Source: Aspidiotus rigidus
Lineage: Eukaryota > Arthropoda > Insecta > Hemiptera > Diaspididae
DNA: 64,000 nt
Assembly (NCBI GenBank): GCA_035079385.1
Contig: JAVHKY010000003.1
Location: 9,651,501-9,715,500, forward strand
Direction: 5' to 3'
The notes under the pieces: model-generated
The model's input: the letters and a program-made list of their open reading frames with translations, nothing else
What the model was told of the DNA's origin: nothing
The model's database searches: none
Translations under genes and position numbers: made by a program
Shown here: piece after piece, positions 11,369-22,096 of the stretch
Layout: every line of letters begins with the position of its first letter
Position numbering within the stretch: the first letter of the stretch is position 1

Positions 11369-14300
11369 AAATGTGGAGTGCACCTCCTAAGATTTCGTGG
11401 TTGCCTCGCTGTATATGTCGGAGAATCTGAGCGTGCGTTCAGAGTGCCGATCAATGACCACGTCAATGGCTGGATAGAAAATGCTGAGAAGTGGAAAAAT
11501 TAGAGGACGAGGAAATTTTATAGAGATATAAAGAGAAGCAAAGGGGCTTTCCTTTATAATGTATCGCAAACTACAAAGCGCCCTTACAAATGTTAATTGA
11601 GGAAGTATATGTACAAAGGGCCTTTGTTCCATAAGAAATACATTGAACGGAAGCCCTTTTTACATATATTATGTAAGAATATCAGCCGATCGTTTACCGG
11701 TGCTCAAAGTCTTTCCGGCATTCCGTTCTTCCGATATCTTAACGCACGTACAAAACGTGAAATCAATTGACAACTATCTACTGGTGTTGTCTATCTTATA
11801 AAACAGCAACTACCAAACCTGTCTACGAGTATCGATGCAACGCTACCAACACGAAAATTCGTGAGAACGGTAAAGCGTTCTTACATATATCCTCAGTCTA
11901 TATAAGTGACCTTCCTTCATTCAGCTCAGGACTCGATATTTTTTTAATACCTCTTCTATAGGTATTTGAACGACAAGAAATTTTTCATATGCCTTGATGA
12001 TATATCACGATCGGAACTCATTTTTAACCGTTTTCTGAATTGAATCAAGATTATGAGAACACGAATTTTTTTGAGTATTATTGAGATTTTCAAACTTAGT
12101 GAAACATATCAATTATTTGAATTTTAGAAAAAATGAATATTAAGTGTGGACCATTTTTAGAGTATGGATCGCAATTTACATTGTTTTGAAAAAGTACATC
12201 GATAAGAACGCGTTTTAAATATGTTTATTTGTTTAATAAATAAGAGTCATGAAGGCAGGCTGCTAGCAAGGGCGAAAAAGGCATTACTTGTGTATCACGT
12301 GTGCCAATTAACGTATAATAATACTACTGTACTGAAGCTAATTTAATGAATTTATTTGGTTGCCGTGTACTCCGGAACTCGGTTTTTTTATATTTCAATT
12401 TTCATTGGATAATATTACTTGTCGCCTGAAAATTAGTCTACTTGTCGTTAGTGCAAATGAAGACTGAAGTTGAAGGTCTTCGGAAGTTCACATACTCAGT
12501 CGGCGTTGTAAGGCATCAGCTAACAGAGCACCATGAATTCCATGAAACTCAGCTTTGTATGTTGTGATTCGTCCGATATATACATCTTATATACGCGTAT
12601 GTGGGTTGGAATCAGCACATCTGTTGACCAAAAGTGCAGACGAACAGGGTACGCGCTCTTTTACGTATTTTAGTTAGGAATCGCAGCATCACAGTCGAAG
12701 ACCGTAATTTGTGTTTGGGCTGGAAAAAGGAACACACGATATTTCTAAAACGGGGCTAGAGCCTTTGTATTCAAAGACTGCATAAAGTAATCTTAATATT
12801 CATCAAGCGGTCTTCATCTTCTTTGGATATTTTAGTTAACGGGCCTGACTATGTTCAGATTCATTCATTGTAATTCAACTTCTTCCTTAGTTGGTCACAG
12901 ATGCGCGACGTGATTGATATCGCCTATATTAAATATGAAGCGACGCTGAACTTTCTACACGGGGGATTGCGACTATATATAACCAGTCAATATGAAGATC
13001 ATTTTTATCGCGTGTGTGTATGCTGTTCAAAAACGCTATATCTATAGTTGTACAGAAAATTCTTTTCTAAATGGTGTATTACGATTATAATTTTTTATTA
13101 ACACGTAATGAGTTATATTTTACATGAGTGTGAGAAACGAGTGTGTTAGTTATAACTGTTGGAATTCAGTTCATCACGTAAATTAGTCTTGAGCGCTGTA
13201 TTTTGAAATATGCTGGAAATGGAAAGAGAAAACGTGCAGAAAGCAAGAAGCATAGGCCACTCGTCCAGTCAGCCAACAGTTACTATCAAGAATCGGAGAA
13301 AAGAAAAATGCCTAAGAAGTATTATAAGACGACTCGACTCGATATAGTCTTGGCGTGGCGAGTTTAGCTGGTTTGGTGTGCGTGTACGCTTTTATAGTAG
13401 TCGAAGGCGCATTTCTTCCGGCCATTTTCTCCAAATACGTTGAGAAACAATGTTATTAAGAAAAAAATTGTCGTTTATTTCTTTCACTTTTGTAAAATTA
13501 TTCTTTCTTAATTGTATACGGCAAATCGAAGGCAATTTATCATTGATAATAATTGGATATTGCTACCTGAAGACCGCTGTAAAATTGGTATCGCGCACGG
13601 CCTTCTGATTATCATTAAGCCATTCGAAGTATAGGGAATTGATTGTGCAGATGTATAATAATATTTATGAGTCAAACATCTGAAAGGTAATCTGTAATCG
13701 GACGAACTTATATAGTTATACGCAAACTTGTTCTCGATAGGCGTATGCTGAACGAAAACTTTTGTTACTACAACAGTCAGTCGTGAAATATCAACGAACG
13801 CGCCTAAATGATTAGCGATCATCATCGGTCGAACGCGGTCGTAACCTCTTGAAACTGATGGTTAATAAGTCTGATCTGAAAGGCAATTTATAACTAATCG
13901 ATGATCGTTATCTAAACGACAACAAGTAAAGTGAAACGAAAATATTTCTGGGTCATATTTTGTGTACAGCCCGCAATGGTGTCGCGCCGTCAAATTAAGT
14001 TGTTCAATCGAACCCTTATTCGCATCAATAAATTTCATTGGACGAGCCCATCGGTTAGAAATGAAAACGAATCCTAATGCGTACAAACTCATTGCCTTTT
14101 GTAATTTCTTTCATATTTTTTTTTTCAATTAAAAGAGTAACTGATTTTGCAAAATCGCTTCTATAGAGCAACATGCTATGACGGAGCTGACTGCTCACTC
14201 TTGTTCCAGTAGATGTGACGGTAAGGGGTCAACAAATAACTAGTCAAGATATGTACTTGAAAGATTTAGAATGAGTCAGTATTACTTACAACTGTGAGGC

Positions 14301-14412
14301 TATATTCCTCTGAAGATAACCAAAAGTGTGATGAGCTAAAGGTATAGTCTCATTAAAGAGGCCTTGCAAAGTACAGTGTGCATGAGAAGTATCGATATTC
14401 GAAGAAAAATGA
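11369..14412. other. 3 kb without recognisable gene or repeat
   Basis: Mostly unique-looking sequence of mixed composition. Several frames of 60-105 codons on both strands lack motifs. It could be intron or intergenic DNA with regulatory content. Confidence 0.45.
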
Positions 14413-14898
14413 ATGAATAAAATGCCCAGGCAAAATATCATTTTACTCGGAAAAAATTGGAGACAAAGGTTTTGTTGCCGAAATTTGTTCGTCTCGATGC
14501 CCTGAACATACCCTGAAAGTTAACCGCCCCCAGCCCCCTGGCAAACCACAGAGGGGCCTGGAACGTCTCCCAAATTTCAGTTTTTTACGATTATCTTGGA
14601 AAATAAGCCGCCTATGAAAATATTACAAGATACCAAAAGTGTTCCTTATAAAATTTTCTACCAGGGAGTGTCACATTTTTCCGTCCTCAGAGCCATGAAA
14701 GTCCACAGGGGGCCGAAACAATTTCGGATTTTCATAGTTCTTTGCGATTATCTCGGAAAATAAGCCGTTTATGAAAAAATTACTAGGCACAAAAATTATT
14801 CTTCGTCATCAATTGACACCAAATTTCACCGCCCCAAACTTGAGACCACATTTTTCAACATTTCTGTTTTTCCCAATTATCTCGAAAAATACGCTCTT
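14413..14898 (+). repeat. ~160 bp tandem module (AAATAAGCCGTTTATGAAAAA family), array 1
   Basis: Three diverged units share GATTATCTCGGAAAATAAGC followed by TATGAAAAAATTAC and a C-rich stretch. The same module appears at 16893-17165 (+), 17500-17662 (-), 19080-19430 (-) and 37790-38370 (-). Its left edge, GCCCAGGCAAAATATCATTT, is found inverted at the edge of the 38.3 kb array, so this is probably the true boundary of a repeated unit. Confidence 0.65.
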
Positions 14899-14902
14899 TA
14901 TG

Positions 14903-15028
14903 ATAATACGAGCCGCTGACGGGCCGCCTTTGGCGGCCCTTGGCGGCTCGGCCTGCCGGCGGCTCCTAACAGACGCGAGCAGCGAAGCTGCTCGCGTGTT
15001 TTGCTCGCTCGCTTCGCTCGCTCGTTAT
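14903..15028. repeat. GC-rich block of perfect hairpins
   Basis: GGGCCGCCTTTGGCGGCCC is a perfect 8 bp stem with a 3-base loop. ACGCGAGCAGC-GAA-GCTGCTCGCGT is a perfect 11 bp stem with a 3-base loop. Both sit in a short G+C-rich island inside AT-rich DNA, followed by GCTCGCTCGCTTCGCTCGC repeats. Confidence 0.75.
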
Positions 15029-15148
15029 TGTTGTTGTTACATTTTAGTGGGGTGGCTAAATTCCCCATAAAAACCGTGCATACGATAGTGTTGTTGTTAC
15101 ATTTTAGTGGGGTGGCTAAATTCCCCATAAAAACCGTGCATACGATAG
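15029..15148. repeat. 60 bp perfect tandem duplication
   Basis: Two identical 60-base units (15029-15088 and 15089-15148), each containing ACATTTTAGTGGGGTGGCTA. Identity points to a recent event. Confidence 0.9.
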
Positions 15149-15468
15149 AAATATTATAACTTTTAAAATACCCGTTCAAAGTGATCGATGGATCTAAAAC
15201 ATAGCCACGTATATTTTTAATTATCATACATAGTTATTAAAGTGTGGGGGAGGAAGTAAAAATTTCAAGTAAAAGGTCGGTTATGATTGGGAAAGGAATT
15301 AAGATAAATGTATACCTTTTTGATCTTGCAAATCTAGTCAGGTTGTTGAATCGTCGCTTCGCTTGCACATACTATTCTGTAAGACTTACAATGTGGAGTT
15401 ATAATTTGAACTGAGTTTCCCTTTGTTGGATTGCTGTTTTGAAATTTCTTACAAACTGCAATGGAGGT

Positions 15469-15527
15469 CGGTTCCCTCTCAGTGAAAACGGCCAGCACCG
15501 CGTGAAGGTAGGGAACCGTCGCTGGCC
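15469..15527. other. pseudoknot-like interlocked inverted repeats
   Basis: CGGTTCCCT (15469-15477) can pair with AGGGAACCG (15510-15518), and GGCCAGC (15490-15496) with GCTGGCC (15521-15527). The two pairings interlock, the layout of an H-type pseudoknot. No function is known. Confidence 0.5.
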
Positions 15528-15696
15528 TTTTCTCTTTCTTTCACGTTTCTGTATATGAGGAGGTTGAAATTTTTTTCTTCTTCTTCCGGAATAAAGTCAA
15601 AAAATAGGAGTAAATAAAAGAATATCATAATTATTAATCTTTTATTTTCAGCCTACATTAACCGTCCATAGGTATGTGATGGGGCGCATATTATTA

Positions 15697-16048
15697 CTAC
15701 TCTTTCCAAGACAATAAAATGTCATGTACTATATTTCGAGTGGCTACTGAATCGTTGTTCAAAATGTTCTCTTTCTTGGTCAGGAGGCAAATGTTATCCT
15801 TTCTTTGTGCCCTGCTTAGCGCCACATAGAGTTGACCATAATGTGACCCAATGTGAAATTTCATTCAGACGTTTGGTGGGTCTGGTCGGCAATATTTGAA
15901 TGTGCCTCCCATTAAAGAGCTGTGCCGGTTTGATGTCGTCCCATAATCCCATCAAGTACACATTGACTGGGCAGAAATTAGTATTTTTACGTACTATTAA
16001 AAAATGCGTTAATGAGATCCCCTGACAATTCATCATGTAGAATCTCAT
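15697..16048 (-). pseudogene. Helitron helicase C-terminus (decayed)
   Basis: The minus strand carries the end of a Helitron Rep/helicase. One frame has NVYLMGLWDDIKPAQLFNGR, resembling the VMLLRN-LCNGTRL block of Pif1-type Helitron helicases. A second frame from about 15835 reads YGQLYVALSRAQRKDNICLL, the diagnostic GQLYVALSR motif, and continues to a stop at 15697. A frameshift near 15840-15870 separates them. Everything N-terminal of this block is absent. It lies directly downstream of two heat-shock-type promoters on the same strand. The family call rests on these two motifs. Confidence 0.7.
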
Positions 16049-16143
16049 TCTCTACGCTACCGTCTGTCATACTGTTTGAAAGAAAAATATACAACTTCGA
16101 ATGATACAAATGGAACAACTGTTGCGTGTATGAGTCTAACGTA

Positions 16144-16273
16144 AAATGATGCAACGCCGCGCCACGCGCTTCTATTTATATCAATCGTCGCTACTGCTGG
16201 ATCATTTCGAGAGCATTCGAGAACTGTCAAAAAAACGGAAGGAAGAGAGCCTACTTCCAGAAACTACTCGAAC
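16144..16273 (-). promoter_or_regulatory. heat-shock-type core promoter, copy 1
   Basis: Read on the minus strand. Two heat shock element arrays are visible: 16205-16224 is TTTCG-AGAGC-ATTCG-AGAAC and 16254-16273 is CTTCC-AGAAA-CTACT-CGAAC, each four contiguous 5 bp units with one mismatch to alternating nTTCn/nGAAn. TATAAATAG lies at 16172-16180. TCATTT, an initiator match, lies at 16144-16149, with its A about 33 bases from the first T of the TATA box. This order and spacing are those of insect hsp promoters. Transcription would run left into the Helitron remnant. Confidence 0.7.
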
Positions 16274-16513
16274 GGTCAGGTTAACCGGTCGCGTCGTAGT
16301 TTGTAAGGTTGACCCGCCCTAACCACGCCCTAACGATGCGTAGGTAGCGCTTCAGATTTACCGAGTTTCCAATAGATAGCGGCACTTGAATTTTCGAGTT
16401 TCCAATAGATAGCGGCACTTGAATTTTCGGCCACGCGAATTTTCGGCACGCGATTTTCTTGCGTCACTCGATTTTTTAGCGTCACGCGCGCGAGCTTACA
16501 GGTTTATATCGTA

Positions 16514-16643
16514 AAATGATGCAACGCCGCGCCACGCGCTTCTATTTATATCAATCGTCGCTACTGCTGGATCATTTCGAGAGCATTCGAGAACTGTCAA
16601 AAAAACGGAAGGAAGAGAGCCTACTTCCAGAAACTACTCGAAC
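16514..16643 (-). promoter_or_regulatory. heat-shock-type core promoter, copy 2
   Basis: Same layout, 370 bases to the right: initiator match, TATAAATAG at 16542-16550, heat shock arrays at 16575-16594 and 16624-16643. An extra copy of GAGAAACTACTCGAAC at ~16651 adds a third partial array. Confidence 0.7.
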
Positions 16644-16892
16644 GGTCAGCGAGAAACTACTCGAACGGTCAGGTTAACCGGTCGCGTCGTAGTTTGTAAG
16701 GTTGACCCGCCCTAACCACGCCCTAACGATGCGTAGGTAGCGCTTCAGATTTACCGAGTTTCCAATAGATAGCGGCACTTGAATTTTCGGCCACGCGAAT
16801 TTTCGGCACGCGATTTTCTTGCGTCACTCGATTTTTTAGCGTCACGCGCGCGAGCTTACAGGTTTATGCGCGCGAGCTTACAGGTTTATATA

Positions 16893-17165
16893 ATAGATTA
16901 CGCGACACAAAAATTATTCTCCATAAAATTTTCTATCAACTGATGCCCATTTTTACCGCTTCCAAACATCCGTCAATCCATCCAAAGGGGGACAAAACGT
17001 CCTCGAAATTTTCGTTTTTCCCAATTATTTCGGATAGTACACGGTTTAGGAAAAAATTACAAGAGACCAAAATTATTTCTTATTCAATTTCCCATTAAGT
17101 GATGCCAAATTTGACCACCCTCCTACCAACCTCAGGAGTACCACAAGGAGCCAGAACGTCTTTTT
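16893..17165 (+). repeat. ~160 bp module, array 2
   Basis: Two units with GACAAAACGTCCTCGAAATT, TTTCCCAATTATTTCGGATA and TTAGGAAAAAATTACAAGAG. Inverted relative to the copy at 17500-17662. Confidence 0.6.
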
Positions 17166-17499
17166 TTTCGTGTTGTTGCGATTATTTAGTCATTCTGAGG
17201 AAGAAACCTATTACAGTCTTCCTCATTCTTCCAATATTTTAGAAAAGCTTTCGCATTTTGTTTTCCTAAATTACTTTCCTAAATTACGTATTTTGTCTGC
17301 GAGTAGCCAGTGTGCAAGAATATTATGTAGAATATGCAAGTATAATATTGCTACATCTAATTTTCTTATATATTATGTAACGTGTGGTCAAATATTAAAA
17401 ATTTTTCAGCGTGTTACGCTTCATTCTTCCGTGCAAATTTTAGGTTGAAGGACTGAAAATGTGATATCATTATTTGAAAAATATCATAACCAATAATTC

Positions 17500-17662
17500 A
17501 CGTATGTCGCTGATGTCGGGGGTGGTCAAATTTGGCATCACTTGATGAGAAATTGTATAAGAAACAATTTTGGTCTCTTGTAATTTTTTCCTAAACCGTA
17601 TATTTTCCAAAATAATTGAGAAAAATGAAAATTTCGAAGACATTTTGTCCCCCTTTGGATAT
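17500..17662 (-). repeat. ~160 bp module, array 3, interrupted by mitochondrial DNA
   Basis: Inverted copy of the 16980-17120 sequence. It stops at CCCCCTTTGGAT where mitochondrial sequence begins, so the mitochondrial fragment was probably inserted into or ligated to this repeat. Confidence 0.6.
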
Positions 17663-18327
17663 CAAAATAGATTGTGTTCCCAACCAATTAAATAGAATTA
17701 CTATAATAATTATTAAACCTTCAATTATTTATGGACAATGCTCAGAAATTTGTGGAATTAACTATAGATTTATACCAATTAAAGTTGAAATATTAAATTT
17801 AAATTTGTTATTATTATATTATTTTTTATTAATTTATTAATAATAAAATTAATTTTGATAAATTCAATTTATATAAATTTTTTTTATATCAATTTATTAA
17901 TTAAATTATTACCTAATAAAAATTATAATGAAAAAATAAATTTTTTTATTACTCCAATAAAATTTAATAAAATTGAAATAAGTAATAAATAACATTTTTA
18001 AGGTATTTTTGTCCTTAATAAATATTAAATTATTTTCAATAAAATTATCAATAATAATTTTTATTATATCAGAACTATTATTCTTTTCAGTTTTTTCTTA
18101 ATACATATAATTCAAATAAATATTTTAATTTATATTTTAATAAAAAATTTTATTTAGTCATATAATAAAATTAATATAATCATGAATTTTTTGAGAAATA
18201 GTATAATAACATTTTTTATACTTGAATTTTAATATTAAATTTTAATTATACGATTAATTATTTATTTATATAATGTTTTTTTATAAAAAGATCTCAATTT
18301 CCTTTAAATTCATGATTAACTAAAGCA
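17663..18327 (+). pseudogene. composite nuclear mitochondrial insertion (cox2, probable cox3, nd5)
   Basis: Very AT-rich DNA with mitochondrial coding remnants. 17665-17790 reads PSIIYGQCSEICGINYRF, the copper-site region of cytochrome oxidase subunit II (GQCSEICG). Around 18020-18095 the frame KLSIIIFIISELLFFSVF resembles the ISE-xxFF block of cox3. 18285-18327 matches nd5 sequence also present at 57-58 kb. In typical insect mitochondrial genomes nd5 is on the other strand from cox2 and cox3, yet all three read rightward here, so either fragments were joined or the source genome is rearranged. The nd5 part resumes at 18957 after a transposon. Confidence 0.75.
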
Positions 18328-18956
18328 CAGGGTGTCTACCAGGTCAACTAAGTCCACTAAGTCAATTGAAGTCAACTTTTTTGAAACATGGTCAACTAAG
18401 TCAAGTAAAGTCAACTTTTCTATCTGTAGGTCAACTAAAAAGTCCAAAAATGCATAATTTTGTGTAAAGAATGTTTTTCACATGTCTTCCTATATGCACA
18501 AGACCAAGGCATGATCAGCAAACTTCTGACTTTCAAAATGACACTTTTCTCAATTAAATGAGGCGCGCTCAGCAAAACCATACATTATGTCGCAAAATAA
18601 AATTCTGTACAACAAAAATGCAAAAAATTTTTTTCGTTCTTTGCAACTTAAAATGCTCGTACTGCAGCAAACTTTTATCGTAGCGACCTACCTTTTTCTT
18701 TGTCTAAAAGTTGATTAACTCCTCGAGAAAAAACAATCAAAATCCGACAAAAAAAATTCGCGACATAATACATGGTTTTGCTGAGCGCCTCTCAAATATT
18801 AATTCTTGCAAACGAATAATAAAATACCGAAATTACGATATTAGTTTGGAGAGGGGGGGGGGGAAGAGTTTGATATTTTTTAGGGTCAAATAAAATATCG
18901 AAAAAAGGTCAACTAATGTCAACTATTTTCATTTTTCAATTCTGGTAGACACCCTG
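18328..18956. mobile_element. CAGGGTGTC-family DNA element, copy B (629 bp)
   Basis: Starts CAGGGTGTCTACCAGGTCAA and ends TTCTGGTAGACACCCTG. AAGCA at 18323-18327 and 18957-18961 is a 5 bp target duplication. The element interrupts the nd5-derived sequence; the uninterrupted version near 57.04 kb (minus strand) reads AACTAAAGCAATAATTGCTC, proving exactly what was duplicated. Subterminal units are GTCAACTAAGTC. No coding capacity. Confidence 0.92.
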
Positions 18957-18985
18957 AAGCAATAATTGCTCCTTTATATGTCGAA
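18957..18985 (+). pseudogene. remaining end of nd5 mitochondrial fragment
   Basis: AAGCAATAATTGCTCCTTTA continues the nd5 sequence broken by the element at 18328-18956. Confidence 0.8.
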
Positions 18986-19040
18986 ATTTGTTCAAGTCCT
19001 CCTCCTGCAATATATAGCTTGTGGGTCAAAATTTTTCGAA
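18986..19040. repeat. dispersed ~45 bp motif
   Basis: TTCAAGTCCTCCTCCTGCAA and ATATATAGCTTGTGGGTC belong to the dispersed GAGCTATATAT motif family. Confidence 0.45.
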
Positions 19041-19079
19041 GTCCCCCTCTCCTCTCCATGACGTCCTCGACCTCGCTCG

Positions 19080-19430
19080 CGCTCGCGGACGAAAATTTTC
19101 TGAATGTACCCCCAATAAAAGGGACAAAAACTGAAATTCCGAGATTGTTTCGGCCCCCTGTCGACTTTTATGGCTTTGTGGGCGGAAAAATGTGGCTCCA
19201 GCCTGTAGAAAATTTTCTAAGGAATACTTTTGGTGTCTTGTAATTTTTTCATTGGCGGCTCATTTTCCAAGATAATCGTAAAAAACTAAAATTTGGGCGA
19301 CGTTCCGGCCCCCTCTGTGATTGGCCAGAAGGCTGGGGGCAATGAACTTCCAGGGTATGCTCAGGGCATCTAAACGAACACATTTCAGCAATGAAACCTT
19401 TGTTTCCAATTTTTTCCGAGTAGCCCTCTT
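19080..19430 (-). repeat. ~160 bp module, array 4
   Basis: Inverted version of the 14413-14720 array, including AATTTTTTCATTGGCGGCTC and CATTTCAGCAATGAAACCTT. Confidence 0.6.
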
Positions 19431-19569
19431 CTTTCATCTAATGTTCCTGTACTATAAAATTATCTCTTGCAAGAGGTGGGTTTTTGAAAATTCGAAGAAA
19501 TCGAAGAATTTTGTCATTATTGCAGTGTGTCTCAAATATCTAAGCAGGGTATTAGGTCAAGTATTCAAG

Positions 19570-19850
19570 TGAAATAGAGGGGAAGGAGCCGGTAAAGAGA
19601 ACCGAGGGTCGGAGCCGGAGCTCAGTTTTCGGCTTCCGCCTCCAGAAAAACTGGATTAGAGCCACTCTTTTGGCTTTTTAGCGGGCTGGTAATTTTTTGG
19701 CTCTGAAGCTTGGAGTCGGCTTCCGAAACGCAGAGAGTCAAAAGAGATGAGAGTTGGAGCCGAAGAACAATTTTGGCTTCCGGCCACTGGAAAACGGGAG
19801 TGGAGCCACTTTACTGGCTCTTTTGGGAGCTGACCCCTTACCTTTAGAAT
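19570..19850. repeat. GGAGCCG-rich interspersed repeat
   Basis: Repeated GGAGCC, CGGCTTCCG and GAGCCACT words in both orientations over 280 bases. Probably a non-autonomous element; ends are not defined. Confidence 0.4.
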
Positions 19851-22020
19851 AAAGTCGAGTATTTTGAGTACATGTCAGTCAAGTGGAGATTGAAGGAAAA
19901 TGAAGAAGACGGAAAACACAATTTTTACATTTTTTTTTTCTTCCTTACAGCATTTTATATTATGTACTTATAAGATCAGGACTATGCTCAGAAAAAACAT
20001 CATTGAAAAATGCAAAAGGTTTTTGGATGGGGCTACTCCTGGGAAAATTTTTCACACTTGATGACGTCATCGATGACCTTGACCTACTTTAGGAACAGAA
20101 AAATTTCGGCCTTCCCTACTTTGGTATACCTAACTTATACTAGGTTTAGGACTTAGATTGCTCCTCCTTCAACATTAGCAACACGGTGACGGTCCTATTT
20201 TCATCACTTACGCATATCTATCTTATATAGTTTCCTGGTGGAGTAGAAAAGACGCTCTTCACCTACTTGAAGACTGTAAAAAATTTTGTCCTTTGCTACC
20301 TGGAGACGTAAATTTTTTTTAAGCTTGTATTATACTAGGTCTAACGTACAGCATACTGGCCTTTCTGAGTGTACTAGGCTATCTACACTTCTTGCACAAA
20401 CAAGAGCAACGAAAGCCTAGAGACATACTGCGTGATTCAATATTTTTCCATAAACTATAGAAATTTCTTTTGTTTCCATTACGCTGCGTAAATTTCCTCA
20501 ATCGCGTAGACAAATCACGGCAAACGATAGGCAACCGCCTTCGAAGGAAAAGCCTTAAATCACATTAAGAGAAGGTACTATCATTATAGCAGAACGACGT
20601 ATTACTCTGTTTCAAACTGCAGTGAAAGAAAGCTCCGAACGATGTATTATAAAATGTTTTTTCGTATTCCACTCATAGTCACAGTAAATTTTATTCCAAT
20701 TCATCATCGCTTTTACTGTTTAGCAGCACGTTTGAAAATGAGTGGGCTCGTTTAGGTAATTTCTCATCATTCTTATTCATTTTGTGAATACGAGTATTTA
20801 CTCAATACAGATTTATACTAACCATTTCCCATGAAATTATTTCCTACGCTCTATTACACGACGAGGTTCTGCGACTATTGCGTGCTCGATTGTGTTGACT
20901 TATGTACTAGTATAACGCTGTTAATATTTTTATTTCTGTATAATTTTCTTTAGAGACGAACGCTCAGACAATGAGAGTAAGAGTAAAAGAATTCACAGTT
21001 TGTGGATACGGTTTCAATAACTAGGTACATTAATCAAGAGTGAATCCGAACGCAGCCTCGCAAGATTACTGAACTTTTCGATATAGTCCTCCTCGATCAG
21101 TCGTCATGAATCGAGCGAGGAGTTCGATATATTTTGGACTTTCTCGTTTATGGTATACAATCTTATGGTCATCGATAGTTGACTATACATGAAATTTATT
21201 TGATCTTGTATTTTCAATTTGAATCACTTTTTGAGTCATCACTCATCACTATGTGGGTGCATTAAATGATATCATTTGGTACTGTGCCGAGGAAGCTTCG
21301 CCCAACTTCTCGATTAATTGCAGTATTTGAAAATGCGCTACCTTGAGGAAAATAAAGTAGGTATTAACAGAAAGGAGTAGGATCTGAATATGGGGGAAGA
21401 AGAGGGTCGGAGCATACGCTAAGAGATCTTTATTTCTTGCGCATCAGCAGAAAGTCTTTTTCACTCCAAAAAAGATTCTAAACTGAAAATATGTATAAGA
21501 TTGGTGAATTTGAAATTCTGAGTTTTCAGGAAATGAATGTTCAACTTCATAATCCAAGATATCGTATATTTCACAGAACCTTTTTTCAACTTCAGGGAAA
21601 AAACTCGCAGCCGACTTTTTATGCTGGTCGGGGTTGCCGTCACTAACTGCGTTAATCAAAACAAGCACTTGACCTGTTTTATGGAAGTTAAACTTTGTTC
21701 CTCACCACCTCGAAAGTTTGAGCTCGTATATTTAAATTTTCCAAATTTCCCTCCATCAGATATAGATCGATATTCAGAATAGTTCCAAGTCCCTCTCCCA
21801 TCATACGGATATATAGATCAAAAGTAAAAATGTTCTCAAGTCCTCCCCCCTTCCTCCATGATATTTAGCTTGAAAGCGAAATTTTTCCAAGTCCCCCTCC
21901 TATTATTATATTTAAGTACCAACTCGGAGGTGTCAGTTCTGAATCGTCATTTTCAACTGTCTAACCAAAAGGCTGTCGAATTGCTTATCCTACCTACAAT
22001 GCATTGAAAATAAAGAAGAT
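19851..22020. other. no recognisable gene
   Basis: Unique-looking sequence with short shared words near 20.07-20.40 kb (TGATGACGTCATCGATGACC; similar text near 61.06-61.15 kb) and a dispersed 45 bp motif near 21.78-21.91 kb. Frames of up to 92 codons lack motifs. Confidence 0.45.
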
Positions 22021-22024
22021 CCCA

Positions 22025-22096
22025 GTGTACAATTTTACTTTATTAGTTTGCTTGCTAGAGTACTTTCGGGTGTTATCTCATTATCAGTTGTATCGT
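22025..22096 (-). ncRNA. hammerhead-like motif, PLE-B copy 2
   Basis: On the minus strand CTGATAA (expected CTGATGA) is followed by TGAGATAACACC and CGAAAGTACT. TACAA and TTGTA on the two sides can pair as stem I. One substitution in the CTGATGA core would inactivate cleavage. Confidence 0.35.

Larger units (their letters stand above)
16140..16890. repeat. 370 bp tandem duplication carrying promoter elements
   Basis: CGTAAAATGATGCAACGCCG starts copies at 16140 and 16510, and the two copies are nearly identical. Small internal duplications differ between them: GAGTTTCCAATAGATAGCGG is doubled in copy 1, GAGAAACTACTCGAACGGTC is doubled in copy 2, and GCGCGAGCTTACAGGTTTAT is doubled at the right end. 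This suggests repeated slippage or microhomology repair. Confidence 0.9.

Noticed and set aside
13508..14092. 105- and 76-codon minus-strand frames
   Set aside because: No recognisable motifs, low-complexity context, and no splice or promoter evidence strong enough to call a gene.
14771..15227. 99- and 109-codon frames on opposite strands
   Set aside because: They cover the GC hairpins and the exact 60 bp duplication; the protein repeats reflect DNA repeats.
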